From the NCBI RefSeq assembly GCF_900107765.1, contig NZ_FNQY01000009.1:1-64000 (forward strand): DNA of 64,000 nt. The letters run 5' to 3'. Source of the stretch: Arachidicoccus rhizosphaerae. Lineage in GTDB: Bacteria; Bacteroidota; Bacteroidia; Chitinophagales; Chitinophagaceae. Of this stretch, positions 33,540 through 43,273 are shown one piece after another. Under the pieces are notes generated by a model, which was not told the origin of the DNA, made no database searches, and saw only the letters and a program-made list of their open reading frames with translations. Each line of letters begins with the position of its first letter. The stretch's first letter is position 1. The position numbers were made by a program, and so were the translations under genes.

Positions 33540-36500
33540 TGGTAAAATATATGACCCATATTACAGAAAATCATATAGAACGATTAGCGATTGAACGACT
33601 TGAATTCTTGGGCTATCGATATATTTATGGTCCTGACATAGCATGCGATAGTGATACGCCAGAACGGGAAAGTTTTGAACAGGTTTTATTATTGGAACGC
33701 CTGCGCAAATCGGTTAAGAAGATCAATTCTCATTTATCGAGTGATATCGTGGAGGGAGCAATAAAGGAAATTCAAAGGATTGTTTCTCCGGGATTGCTTA
33801 GCAACAATGAAACCTTTCACCGGTATTTAACTGAAGGTATTCCTGTATCGAAGCGTGTCGATGGAGATGATCGGGGTGATCGAGTTTGGCTGATTGACTT
33901 TAAGTATCCGCTTAATAATGAGTTTCTTGTGGTCAACCAATTTACTATTGTAGAGAATGGGAATAACAAGCGCCCTGATGTTCTTTTGTTTGTGAATGGG
34001 ATACCGCTTGTGGTCATGGAATTAAAGAATGCGGCTGATGAGAAAGCGACTGTAAGAACGGCTTTTAATCAGGTGGAGACGTATAAGGCGATTATTCCTG
34101 GTTTATTCACTTATAACGGGTTTGTGGTAATTTCTGATGGTCTGGAGGCAAAAACGGGTACGGTTTCTTCTGGTTTCTCCCGGTTTATGTCCTGGAAGAC
34201 AAAGAATGGTATATCACTTGCCTCACATTTGGAAAGTGAGCTGGAAACACTGATCCATGGAATGCTGAATAAGGAAACACTTATTGATTTAATCAGGCAT
34301 TTTATTGTATTTGAGAAATTTAAATCTGAGGATCTGCTGACTGGGATTACAACGATTTCGACGGTCAAAAAGATTGCTGCTTATCATCAGTATTATGCGG
34401 TCAATAAGGCGGTGGAATCTACTTTGAGAGCAACTGGATTTGCTTCCAGGGAGGAGGCGCCACTTAATGTGGTGATGGAATCTCCGGTTTCGTATGGTCT
34501 TCCAAGGGTGAAATCGCAGCCTAGCGGGGATAAAAAGGCTGGAGTGGTTTGGCATACTCAAGGTAGTGGTAAGTCGTTATCCATGGTTTTTTATACGGGT
34601 AAAATTGTTTTGGCACTGGATAATCCGACTATTTTGGTCATTACGGATCGTAATGACCTGGATGATCAGCTTTTCGACACTTTTGCTGCTTCAAAACAGT
34701 TATTGAGGCAAGAGCCTGTTCAAGCGGATGATAGAAATCAATTAAGGGATCTTCTAAAAGTTGCATCAGGCGGCGTAATCTTTACGACCATTCAAAAATT
34801 TCAGCCGGAAGAGGGGAATGTATATGAATTGCTGTCTAACAGGAAGAATATAGTGGTAATTGCCGACGAAGCGCATCGGACTCAATATGGGTTCAAGCCT
34901 AAAACGGTTGATGAAAAGGATTATAATGGAAATGTAATTGGTAAAAAGATTGTGTATGGTTTTGCCAAATATATGCGGGATGCTTTGCCTAATGCGACTT
35001 ATTTAGGTTTTACGGGGACACCAATTGAGAATGCAGATGTTAATACACCTGCCGTCTTTGGAAATTATGTAGATGTCTACGATATTGCTCAGTCAGTTGA
35101 AGATGGTGCGACCGTCCGGATATATTACGAGAGCCGGCTGGCTAAAGTAAATTTAAGTGAAGAGGGCAAGAAGTTGGTGGAAGACCTGGATGATGAGTTA
35201 GATCGGGAGGATCTGACCAATACCCAGAAGGCCATAGCAAAATGGACTCAATTAGAAGCGCTGGTTGGAAGCGAGAACAGAATAAAGAATATTGCTCGTG
35301 ATATTGTCTCGCATTTCAATCAAAGACAGGAGGTGTTTGAGGGGAAGGGAATGATCGTCACTATGAGCAGGAGAATAGCTGTTGAATTATATGAGGCAAT
35401 TATTGCGCTGAAACCGGAGTGGCACTCGGATGATTTAAAGAAGGGCACCATTAAGGTGGTCATGACTTCTGCTTCCTCAGATGGATCTAAAATAGCTAAA
35501 CACCATACGACAAAGTTGCAAAGGCGGGATCTTGCCGAAAGGATGAAGAATCCTGATGATGAGTTGCAATTGGTCATTGTTCGGGATATGTGGCTGACGG
35601 GCTTTGACGCACCGAGTATGCATACCCTTTATATAGACAAACCCATGAAGGGGCATAATCTTATGCAGGCAATTGCCCGGGTAAACAGGGTGTATAGGGA
35701 TAAGCCCGGAGGGCTAATTGTGGACTATTTGGGGATCGCTGCGGATCTGAAAAAGGCGCTTTCCTTTTATTCTGATGCAGGTGGAAAGGGGGATCCGACC
35801 ATCCAGCAAGAACAAGCTGTTCAATTGATGTTGGAGAAATTGGAGGTGGTATCACAAATGTTCCATGGATTTGCATACGAAGATTATTTTGATGCGACGA
35901 CTTCTAGGAAATTATCCATGATCCTGGCTGCCGAAGACCACATTCTGGGTCTGGAAGACGGAAAGAAGCGGTTTATCAACGAAGTAACTGCACTTTCTAA
36001 AGCGTTTGCTATTGCTATTCCCCATGAACAGGCGATGGATGTAAAAGAGGAAGTTTCATTTTTCCAGGCTGTTAAAGCAAGGTTGGCTAAATTTGACGGT
36101 ACTGGATCTGGGAAAACAAATGAAGAAATAGAAACGACTATTCGCCAGGTGATCGATAAAGCTTTGGTTTCGGAAGACGTCATTGATGTATTTGATGCGG
36201 CAGGTATTAAACGACCTGACATTTCTATCCTCTCCGATGAATTCCTCATGGAAATCAGGGACATGGAGCATAAAAATATTGCCTTAGAAGTTTTAAAGAA
36301 ATTATTGAATGATGAAATTAAGGCGAGAACAAAAAAGAACCTGATTGAAGGCCGGTCTTTTAGGGAGATGCTTGAAACTTCCATTAATAAATATCATAAC
36401 AAAGTTTTAACGGCCGCTGAGGTAATTGAAGAACTGATAAAGCTGAGTAAAATAATTGTCGAAAAGGACAAAGAGCCAGCACATATGGGTTTAACGGATT

Positions 36501-36775
36501 TTGAATACGCCTTTTATACTGCGGTATCTAATAATAAAAGCGCGGTGGAACTTATGCAGAAGGATAAGTTGAGGGAATTGGCCGTTCAGCTTACTGAAAC
36601 GATTCGCCAAAATGCTTCTATCGACTGGACAATCAAAGAGAGTGTAAAATCTAAACTTAAGGTTGCTGTAAAAAGACTATTGAGAAAATACGGCTATCCG
36701 CCGGACATGCAGTTACTAGCGACCGAAAACATTATCAAGCAGGCCGAGAGGATAGCTAAGGAATTGACAGGTTGA
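33539..36775 (+). CDS. hsdR: Type I restriction endonuclease subunit
   Basis: A 1078-residue translocase-nuclease. The N-terminal PDDEXK nuclease has RPDVLLFVNGIPLVVMELKN near 140-160. The SF2 motor has Walker A WHTQGSGKS near 342, DEAHR near 441, FTGTPIE, and a motif VI-like AIARVNRVY. The C-terminus is the helical HsdM/HsdS docking region. A frame start at 33506 is possible, but the ATG at 33539 overlaps the previous stop as TAATG and fits coupling better. The gene ends 1 base before the stop of the opposite-strand gajB. Confidence 0.95.
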   Translation: MVKYMTHITENHIERLAIERLEFLGYRYIYGPDIACDSDTPERESFEQVLLLERLRKSVKKINSHLSSDIVEGAIKEIQRIVSPGLLSNNETFHRYLTEGIPVSKRVDGDDRGDRVWLIDFKYPLNNEFLVVNQFTIVENGNNKRPDVLLFVNGIPLVVMELKNAADEKATVRTAFNQVETYKAIIPGLFTYNGFVVISDGLEAKTGTVSSGFSRFMSWKTKNGISLASHLESELETLIHGMLNKETLIDLIRHFIVFEKFKSEDLLTGITTISTVKKIAAYHQYYAVNKAVESTLRATGFASREEAPLNVVMESPVSYGLPRVKSQPSGDKKAGVVWHTQGSGKSLSMVFYTGKIVLALDNPTILVITDRNDLDDQLFDTFAASKQLLRQEPVQADDRNQLRDLLKVASGGVIFTTIQKFQPEEGNVYELLSNRKNIVVIADEAHRTQYGFKPKTVDEKDYNGNVIGKKIVYGFAKYMRDALPNATYLGFTGTPIENADVNTPAVFGNYVDVYDIAQSVEDGATVRIYYESRLAKVNLSEEGKKLVEDLDDELDREDLTNTQKAIAKWTQLEALVGSENRIKNIARDIVSHFNQRQEVFEGKGMIVTMSRRIAVELYEAIIALKPEWHSDDLKKGTIKVVMTSASSDGSKIAKHHTTKLQRRDLAERMKNPDDELQLVIVRDMWLTGFDAPSMHTLYIDKPMKGHNLMQAIARVNRVYRDKPGGLIVDYLGIAADLKKALSFYSDAGGKGDPTIQQEQAVQLMLEKLEVVSQMFHGFAYEDYFDATTSRKLSMILAAEDHILGLEDGKKRFINEVTALSKAFAIAIPHEQAMDVKEEVSFFQAVKARLAKFDGTGSGKTNEEIETTIRQVIDKALVSEDVIDVFDAAGIKRPDISILSDEFLMEIRDMEHKNIALEVLKKLLNDEIKARTKKNLIEGRSFREMLETSINKYHNKVLTAAEVIEELIKLSKIIVEKDKEPAHMGLTDFEYAFYTAVSNNKSAVELMQKDKLRELAVQLTETIRQNASIDWTIKESVKSKLKVAVKRLLRKYGYPPDMQLLATENIIKQAERIAKELTG

Positions 36776-36776
36776 T

Positions 36777-37849
36777 TTACTTTTGAGGCTGGTTTTCAGT
36801 ATTAAATTTGTAATGCGGAATTAAACTGCCGGTTTTTTCTTCGTCATTCACAATGGCAACGCTAAATCGTGCTCTTGTTATTGCTACGTAAAGTTTGGAA
36901 CGACTTGTTTCTGCTAATGTAGTGTTATTGTCTTTTAGCCAATTTAAAATGGGTTTGGTCGGATAAATAAGGACTCTGTCAAAAGATAACCCTTTAGCTT
37001 CGCCGAAATTCATTACTTGGCAGTTTTCCCTAATCCTATTCTCTTTTCGGTCGTTTCTGAGTTGAATGGGCTGAAATTTCTTTATGTAGTCATCAATATT
37101 TTCTTCATTGATATAAAATACACCATTGTGTTCAGTTTGGGTATTGTTGCTGGATGTTGTGGCTTGAAATTTTGGGAATAATTTGTTTGACAATTCGCAG
37201 ATTGGCTGATTACATCTATGATTTACCATCAATGATGTATCGTCTTTTGCTAGGTTACCAATTTGGTCGGTGAAAAAGTTTACAATATTAGCTTTACGAA
37301 ATTTTCTATTTTTAGATGCGCTATTTGTTGAATAGGTGCCTTGCCTGGGATCGCCTACCAGTAGAATTGTAGACTTACAATCAAAAAATAGCCTAAGTAT
37401 GTCCAGATCATAACCAGCAAGGTCTTGAACCTCGTCAACAAAGATATGGGAATAGATTCTGGAAATTCGATCAATTACATTGCCCTTGGATCTTTCATTA
37501 CAACGGAATACGAATTTTGAAAGTTTATCGGAATATATTTTTTGAGAATTAGAAAAATAGTGTTGCTCAAATTCCTTTTTTTCACCAAAATATATTGGTT
37601 GACCTGCTCGGGTAGACCCTTTCTGTCCTGATTGACTATTTACCAGAATTAGTCCCTTGATTTTCTTTTCAAATAATACGCCTTGAAAGGGCCTTGCCCC
37701 GTGTTTTAATAAAAAGGAAAACCAAGTCTGGACAACAATATTTTTAGGGATGCACTTATTTTTCTCGATAATTTTTTTCCTTATTTCGGTTTCGTTCGCC
37801 TGGGTGTATGTAGTGATGAGCACCTTACTCTCTATTGTGATCGGTAAAT
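36777..37849 (-). pseudogene. gajB: Gabija helicase gajB, 3' part, split by IS21
   Basis: About 357 codons of a UvrD-type helicase: motif II DEVQDLAG, motif III LVGDPRQGTYST, motif IV VNHRCNQPI, motif V GEAKGLSFD and motif VI LYVAITRARF. Walker A is missing here and is found at 40923-41031, on the other side of the IS21 element. Joining the two parts at the IS ends restores one reading frame (GN, H, LPITIESKVLITTYT) without a stop, giving about 393 residues, shorter than the roughly 494 of the B. cereus protein. GajB normally senses nucleotide depletion and acts with GajA. This copy should be inactive unless the IS is lost. Confidence 0.85.
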
Positions 37850-37868
37850 AACAATGCACCGTTTTCGG

Positions 37869-38329
37869 TAATTAAGAGTGCACCGTCATAGAGCTCTTTG
37901 TGTAGACATAATTCTATCAGGTCAAATATATACTATTGTATTTATATGTAGCAGACTTTTTTTCCCGGATTTTTTCCCGGATTTTCTTATCTGGATGCTG
38001 ATGCCTCAAAAACCCACCACAGAAATACATCGGCTACGCCGATTCCACTTCTCTATGCAGCGGCGTAGCCCTGCACTAAAAGTATGGGCATAGCCCATAC
38101 CGCTGTTTTTCTTTTTGGTACTTTTTCTTTTAAAATCCAACAAAAAAATCACGTATAAAATATTCTGTAATTCCCTGTTTATAATCATTACGGATTATCT
38201 TTGCATTGCAGTGAGGAAGCGGATACAGGCAATCCTGGGGAGGAACCTGGAGAGGAATACTCTCTGCCATCTGGATAAAAAAATAGCCCTCGTGTAAGGA
38301 GGGCCATTGGTATAGGGCTAAAAGGGGGG
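37869..38329. other. Non-coding left arm of the IS21 element
   Basis: No gene seen. Hairpins: a 9-bp stem GGCTACGCC/GGCGTAGCC (38032-38040 with 38062-38070) and a perfect 8-bp stem GTATGGGC/GCCCATAC at 38082-38100 followed by a T-rich run, which may end transcription from one side. Confidence 0.5.
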
Positions 38330-39082
38330 CTATAGTAAACGCTGGCCTCCTTTTCTATTTAGTTTACGCTGGCTTTGTCCATCCAGCTTGATGACTGCTG
38401 CATGATGAAGGACTCTGTCCAGTATAGCTGCCGTAAGGACTTCGTCGCCTAACTTTTCCACCCATTGTTTTGGGGATTTATTGGTCGTAATTACGATAGA
38501 TGCTTTTTCATAAATATCATTAATAAAATGAAAAAAGGCGTTTGACCTTCTTGCATCTGGTTCCACCATCATGATGTCATCGATTACAATCAGATTTGCC
38601 TTTGTCAGCCGTCTGTATTCAATGGCTGCAGAGCGATTGGTATCCTTTCTGGATATTGTTGTCATAAGTTGATCCATGCTCCTGAAATAGGCGCTATAGC
38701 CCTTTAGGATAGCCTGGTGGCATAATCCTCCGGATAACAGTGTTTTCCCCACACCGGGAGGTCCCATTATAACCAGGTTCTCTGCCTGGTCGATCCAGCT
38801 CAGCTCTTTTAATTGTGCCAAAAGCACAGGAGAGATACCCTCTACAAGAGAGCAGTTAAATATCTCTAAATCGTGTCTCAAGGGCAGCTGGGCATCTTTT
38901 ATCTTTCTATCCAGGCTGCGCTTCTCTCTGGCCCTTATTTCTTCATTAAATAGTCTTGCGGCAAATTCCAGGTAACTGATATTCTCAGAGGCCGCCTGAT
39001 CCGCTATTGCATTTATGCAGTCAGCAATAGCTGGTATACGCAACTGTTTACATTGATCCTTTATTTTACCTATCTGTTTCAT
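38330..39082 (-). CDS. istB: IS21 helper ATPase
   Basis: A 250-residue DnaC/IstB-type AAA+ protein. The N-terminal helical region is followed by Walker A MGPPGVGKTLLSGGL near 105, Walker B LIVIDDIMM near 168 and an arginine-finger region near SIVITTNKSP. IstB forms a clamp that selects the target and supports IstA-mediated integration. It lies 24 bases downstream of istA. Confidence 0.95.
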   Translation of the reverse strand: MKQIGKIKDQCKQLRIPAIADCINAIADQAASENISYLEFAARLFNEEIRAREKRSLDRKIKDAQLPLRHDLEIFNCSLVEGISPVLLAQLKELSWIDQAENLVIMGPPGVGKTLLSGGLCHQAILKGYSAYFRSMDQLMTTISRKDTNRSAAIEYRRLTKANLIVIDDIMMVEPDARRSNAFFHFINDIYEKASIVITTNKSPKQWVEKLGDEVLTAAILDRVLHHAAVIKLDGQSQRKLNRKGGQRLL

Positions 39083-39106
39083 GATTTTTCTTTAGTTATA
39101 ATTGGA

Positions 39107-40657
39107 TTAAGCTTTATTAATAAGTGAGTCATAGACGTCCAGACTTCTTTGTGCAGGTTGGATATCCGCTTTTTCTTGAACCTTATTTTTCAGTATTGGG
39201 ATTACTTTGGGCAGCGGTTTTGGCACAGGTGCGTTTTCTGCATTTATCGTCTGAAGCGTCTCTTTAAATACAGAGAGTTTATATTGCTTCATATTCAGAC
39301 ACTCAGCTAATGCCAGTCCAGTGATTTCGGGCGGGTAAAGTTCAATAGCTTTCATTATACCTGTTACCTGGTCACGGACATAACGTGGATATTGTTTATG
39401 TACTAAATCAAGGAATTTAGATGCTTCTGTACTATCTGGGAACAATTTTGCAGCTGCCTGCTTTAGTTCTGCTATCTTAAGGGTTGTGTCCCTTCTGTGA
39501 TTGTTATTGAGAACCTTCTTTTTGCTTTTATCTTTGGGAATTTCATGGGTCCAGACTTCACTGCCCTGTATTGGCCTGATGGAGAGTATACCGTCCTTTT
39601 CATCAACCAATACAACAGCCCCCTCTCTATAAGTGCCGGACGGCACAGAATAGTATATACTTTTATGGCAGATCGTATTATCCTGGCGAACTGTTCGCTG
39701 TTCAAATGCAGGACTTACCTGAGCTGATATAAATGGCCTGAGAAAGGAGACTTCCTTCTCCCATTCTGCTTTTGGTGACAGGTTGGTAACACTGTGCTTA
39801 TTGATATTTGCAGTCCTGTCCAGCCAGGCAACGGCTTGCTGTTGTAATGCCTCTAAAGTGCTGTATCTTCTGCCATACAAAAAGTTGTGCTTTGTATAAC
39901 CCACTAAATTTTCTGTACGGCCTTTTGACTGAGGGTCACTTTTTCGGCAAAAATGGAGGCCTAATTTATGTGATAGGACGTAGGTTTTAAATTCCGACGT
40001 AAGTATTAATTCTCCATTGTTTTCAGATACCAACAAGACTCTGTCCTGGTCATAAACCAGTTCATGCGGGATGCCGTTAAAAAAGGCAAACGCTTTTTCA
40101 TGGGCTTCAATGGTAGCTTTGGTTGTAAAGGGCTTGTCCTGGAAAAATACATACTTCATCCGGGAGCGGGAAAGGACGATTGCAAAAAAATAGACCTTCT
40201 TTCGCTTACCTTCTTCTGTTGTCATATTGTACACACCAAAATCTACCTGTGCCTGTTTACCGTAAGGCAGCTCATCAACCATCATCATCTCCCTTGATGG
40301 CTTTTCAATGGGGATGTTATAGTGCTGCCTTATGGCCATGACAAAATTGTAAACCGTTTTTTGAGTGACAACAGGAAAGTCCGGGAACTTTTCTTTTAGC
40401 CAGTCGTGGGCCTGCGCTGCACTGGCCAGGGGAGCCTCCTGGAGTCGTTTAACAAGGAAGGTCTCATAGGCTGATAATAGTTTGGATCTCGACTTGGTTT
40501 TAGCGATAAATGCCTCGAACGCTTCATCTGTCATAGAGCAATACCGCATCACGGTTCGCTTGTTAAGCCCAAGCACCTTACTGATGCCGGAAAAGCTCAT
40601 TCCTTTGTTCTTGAGCTCTTGTACTTTGTAATACATAATCTTCTTTTTAATGCACAT
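39107..40657 (-). CDS. istA: IS21 transposase
   Basis: About 516 residues. An N-terminal helix-turn-helix (KNKGMSFSGISKVLGLNKRTVMRY) is followed by an rve integrase core with QVDFGVY, YDQDRVLL and GRTENLVGY supplying the DDE residues, and a C-terminal beta-barrel/basic region. The frame is open upstream to a TTG at 40681, but the ATG at 40657, or at 40636 just before YYKVQELKNKG, is the more normal IstA start. It cuts and joins the IS ends. Confidence 0.92.
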   Translation of the reverse strand: MCIKKKIMYYKVQELKNKGMSFSGISKVLGLNKRTVMRYCSMTDEAFEAFIAKTKSRSKLLSAYETFLVKRLQEAPLASAAQAHDWLKEKFPDFPVVTQKTVYNFVMAIRQHYNIPIEKPSREMMMVDELPYGKQAQVDFGVYNMTTEEGKRKKVYFFAIVLSRSRMKYVFFQDKPFTTKATIEAHEKAFAFFNGIPHELVYDQDRVLLVSENNGELILTSEFKTYVLSHKLGLHFCRKSDPQSKGRTENLVGYTKHNFLYGRRYSTLEALQQQAVAWLDRTANINKHSVTNLSPKAEWEKEVSFLRPFISAQVSPAFEQRTVRQDNTICHKSIYYSVPSGTYREGAVVLVDEKDGILSIRPIQGSEVWTHEIPKDKSKKKVLNNNHRRDTTLKIAELKQAAAKLFPDSTEASKFLDLVHKQYPRYVRDQVTGIMKAIELYPPEITGLALAECLNMKQYKLSVFKETLQTINAENAPVPKPLPKVIPILKNKVQEKADIQPAQRSLDVYDSLINKA

Positions 40658-40724
40658 TTTTATGCTTCTTGTGAAGTGCAAAAATGTTGGTTATTAACTG
40701 ATTATGTCTAACAAAGAGCCATAA

Positions 40725-40903
40725 ATGCCCAAACGGTGCATTCTTAATTACCGAAATGGGCCAATATTTACCGAAACGGTGCACTTTTAATTACCGAAAT
40801 GGGCCGGCAAATTACCAAAACGGTGCATTCTTATTTACCGAAGTGGAACATCAGTTACCGAATCAGTGCATTCTTATTTACCGAAACAGGATATTCCTAT
40901 TTT
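40725..40903. repeat. Iterated TTACCGAAAnGGTGCA repeats at the IS21 right end
   Basis: About seven degenerate copies of a unit like TTACCGAAACGGTGCA, spaced roughly 20-22 bases, run between the istA start and the terminal repeat. IS21-type elements carry multiple terminal binding sites for IstA, and these are the likely sites. They also cause short open frames on the plus strand that are not genes. Confidence 0.75.
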
Positions 40904-40922
40904 CCGAAAACGGTGCATTGTT

Positions 40923-41031
40923 GGTTACCTATTACATCTATCTGTTTTAAGGCTTCTTCAACAAGAAATGTTGTTTTGCCTGATCCGGCGGCTGCTATGA
41001 TAAGCTTATTATTGGCCTGTTTGGATAGCAT
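40923..41031 (-). pseudogene. gajB: Gabija helicase gajB, 5' part with Walker A
   Basis: From the ATG at 41031, 36 codons read MLSKQANNKLIIAAAGSGKT and continue to DVIGN before the IS21 right end. AAAGSGKT is the Walker A of a UvrD-type helicase. The start overlaps the 3' end of gajA by 23 bases, the operon arrangement expected of Gabija. Its continuation is at 37849. Confidence 0.85.
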
Positions 41032-42661
41032 CTAAGATGTATTTTGGAAAGTTTAATGTTGTTGAGGTCTCAAATACCTTCATTGCACATAGGGTTTTAT
41101 TGGCTTTCATAAAACCTCTTAATTCATCGTCATTAGTGTAATTTGATCCAAAAATCTCATTTAGTACTTCTAGATTATTTGCTTTCAAAAGTTTGGGCTC
41201 AAGTGTATTATAATTGTATTTTTTGTCATTTAACTTTAACTCACCTATATCAACATCTGGATCAAAACATATCTTAATATTAGGTCTAGCCCTTTCCCCA
41301 AGATAATTCTCATATTTCTTTTTTAAAGCATCGACATCTCCATCATTGTCAGTGATGACAGTAACATTGCTTCCAATTTTATCTGCGATTTCTAAAAATC
41401 TCAAAAATGACGTTCCGACTGAGATTACATCTATGCCTTTTTCGATTGGAAGTGATCCGTTATTTGCAACCATGAATGCTTTTTGGACAACAAGTTCGTC
41501 AGAATCCCCCTCTACTAATATGACCGTTTTACATAAAATCATTCGCAAGGTGTCGTAACCTGATAGCTTTTCAAAAAAGTCGTAGGTATCTGGTTGCAAT
41601 TGATTAAGTCTTACAGTCTTCTTTTCGTTTAACAAGATCAAATGCTTTAGACCCAGCTTATTGGCCACAAAACTACTATGGGTTGAAATTAAGATCTGCT
41701 TCTCCCCGCTATCGTTTTTTATATAACTGGTTAATTGATTTAGCTTTGTGTGCGATAAATGATTTTCTGGCTCTTCTAATAATATTACATTAGCTTCTTT
41801 TGCTTTTTTGTGGCCTAATGCCAGTTTTGTTTTTATTAAACATTGCTCTCCTTTTCCAATATAATGAAATGGAACATCATCCAAATATGTCATCAAGCTG
41901 TTTTCCCAGGCATTTTTCGATGACAATTCAACAGAAAGTTCAATCTTTTTATCTGATATTTTTGAGGCAGTTTCTATTTTATTATTGATATTTTTGATTG
42001 CGTCTTCGCCCATAAACGATTCCTTCATTCTTCTGTGAGCCTGAGATATCTCTACTATTTCTTTCGAGTCTAAGAATTCTTTGACAATTCGTGAAATATA
42101 AATATCAGAACCATTTTGATGTTTGCTACTTGATGAATCGATTAAAGCTGACCTGATTGGAATTGTCCTGGGTGTGACGTTTTCGTCTCTAGAAAAACTT
42201 GTCCATGACACATTATAGTATTCTATTGGCAAAGTTTTAATTTCTCCGACTTTAATCAGCTCTTCGTATTCCTTCTGGTAGTTTTCATCGAATTCGATTT
42301 TAAATGAAAATCCACAAACATTTTCCTTTTGACTATTTCCATTTCCCTCAAATTCTGTTATATCGTCGCCTTCTAAATATATTTCAATGTGAATTTTGGG
42401 TGGAGGACTTGCTGTTTTATCAGGTTCTAAACTCTGAAGATACTGGGATACGACTTGATTATTGAATAAATATTGTGATAAATCGTTTTTCAGATATTTG
42501 CCGTTGTATAACCCCGTCAAAGCAAGATGAATTGCTTCAATAATAGTGGACTTTCCTGCTTCATTGTCACCGACAAGAATATTTAAGCCTTTATTCAAAG
42601 AAAGATTAAATGTGCCTTGGAAACTCTTGAAATTCTCTATTTGAATTTTGTTAATGTGCAT
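41009..42661 (-). CDS. gajA: Gabija nuclease, OLD-type ATPase with TOPRIM
   Basis: A 550-residue OLD-family protein, near the 578 of characterised GajA. An N-terminal ABC-type ATPase has Walker A VGDNEAGKSTII near 32 and Walker B LLEEPENHLS. The C-terminal TOPRIM has VILVEGDSDELVV near 380 and ITDNDGDVDAL near 425, the metal-binding acidic residues. GajA nicks specific DNA when nucleotides fall and works with GajB. The overlapping gajB start identifies the pair. With gajB split, GajA may be made alone. Confidence 0.85.
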   Translation of the reverse strand: MHINKIQIENFKSFQGTFNLSLNKGLNILVGDNEAGKSTIIEAIHLALTGLYNGKYLKNDLSQYLFNNQVVSQYLQSLEPDKTASPPPKIHIEIYLEGDDITEFEGNGNSQKENVCGFSFKIEFDENYQKEYEELIKVGEIKTLPIEYYNVSWTSFSRDENVTPRTIPIRSALIDSSSSKHQNGSDIYISRIVKEFLDSKEIVEISQAHRRMKESFMGEDAIKNINNKIETASKISDKKIELSVELSSKNAWENSLMTYLDDVPFHYIGKGEQCLIKTKLALGHKKAKEANVILLEEPENHLSHTKLNQLTSYIKNDSGEKQILISTHSSFVANKLGLKHLILLNEKKTVRLNQLQPDTYDFFEKLSGYDTLRMILCKTVILVEGDSDELVVQKAFMVANNGSLPIEKGIDVISVGTSFLRFLEIADKIGSNVTVITDNDGDVDALKKKYENYLGERARPNIKICFDPDVDIGELKLNDKKYNYNTLEPKLLKANNLEVLNEIFGSNYTNDDELRGFMKANKTLCAMKVFETSTTLNFPKYILDAIQTGQ

Positions 42662-42679
42662 TAGTAATTTGGTTGCAGT

Positions 42680-42769
42680 GGTATGATGTTTCTAAATTGT
42701 ACAATCTAAATAAGAGGCAATTAATACCTCAACGATTTCCTATTCAGTAGTAACTAAGGTATGATGTTT
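42680..42769. repeat. 12-base direct repeats upstream of gajA
   Basis: GGTATGATGTTT occurs at 42680-42691 and 42758-42769, 78 bases apart, on the 5' side of gajA. The location fits paired regulator-binding sites; the pairing could also be chance in AT-rich DNA. Confidence 0.4.
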
Positions 42770-43013
42770 ATTTAATATTTGCAAAATTTATTTTCGACGA
42801 TTTCTGTGATTGTATGTTCCAGTAACAACACAGTAAAGTTGGAATCCAGTACATTTCTGTAAAAGTTAGAATAAAACAGCTTTACTTATAATTTTTTTGG
42901 GATTTAGGTTATTAAATGTTTTCTTTAATCTGATAGCCATTGCTTCCGATGAGTTTCCTCCGACCAAAATTTATCTTGAAAACAGTTAATAAAGTCGAGT
43001 TTGTCTGATTAAT
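42770..43013. other. AT-rich boundary between the Gabija locus and the conjugative element
   Basis: No gene seen. It lies between the divergent gajA and the ICE genes and is a plausible place for the promoter regions of both. Confidence 0.4.
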
Positions 43014-43066
43014 CTATTAGTAACATCAAAGTAGCAAAAATTTAAATTCAAGGATTGCACATTTGC
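43014..43066 (+). promoter_or_regulatory. Repeated 53-bp promoter-like element, copy 1 (copy 2 at 51829-51881)
   Basis: Ungapped alignment with 51829-51881 gives 42 identities in 53 by my count. Conserved blocks are CTATTAGTAA, AGTAGCAAAAA and TTTCA/TTCA..TGCAC-TTTGC. The ending TGCACnTTTGC is close to the Bacteroidota -7 region. Each copy precedes a block of transfer genes (mobilisation here, tra at copy 2), which suggests shared control. Confidence 0.65.
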
Positions 43067-43273
43067 TTTTCTATTATAAGCGGAGCATGAGTCTCCTGTC
43101 GGATCAAATAGCGGTTGCGATTTCACCTAGTTGGCTGCTGGTCCGAAGGAATTCATCGAAATTTTGCACTTATGGCTGGTGGCAGCTCTCTTGTAGTATT
43201 TTTCGGTTCCAGCAAGGAGCTAGTACTTGTACGACTGGATTTAAATTGTAATTTTTAATTTTAAAGAATAGAT
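43067..43273. other. Leader of the mobilisation operon
   Basis: About 210 bases between the promoter-like repeat and the first ICE gene. A 62-codon frame at 43063 has no recognisable features and is not called. Confidence 0.4.

Larger units (their letters stand above)
37850..40922 (-). mobile_element. IS21-family insertion sequence disrupting gajB
   Basis: About 3.07 kb bounded by inverted repeats AACAATGCACCGTTTTCGG (37850-37868 and 40904-40922, inverted). It carries istA and istB in the usual order, reading leftward. Internal copies of TTACCGAAAxGGTGCA-like sequence line the right end. No convincing target duplication is seen beside the repeats; the flanks read GGTAAAT and GGTTACC. The intact transposase genes and its position inside a helicase gene indicate a fairly recent insertion. 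Confidence 0.9.

Noticed and set aside
40756-41035. Short rightward frames over the IS21 end
   Set aside because: Produced by the repeated TTACCGAAACGGTGCA units and by the antisense of gajB; not genes.
43063-43251. 62-codon frame ahead of the first ICE gene
   Set aside because: Begins within the promoter-like repeat and has no recognisable features; treated as leader.
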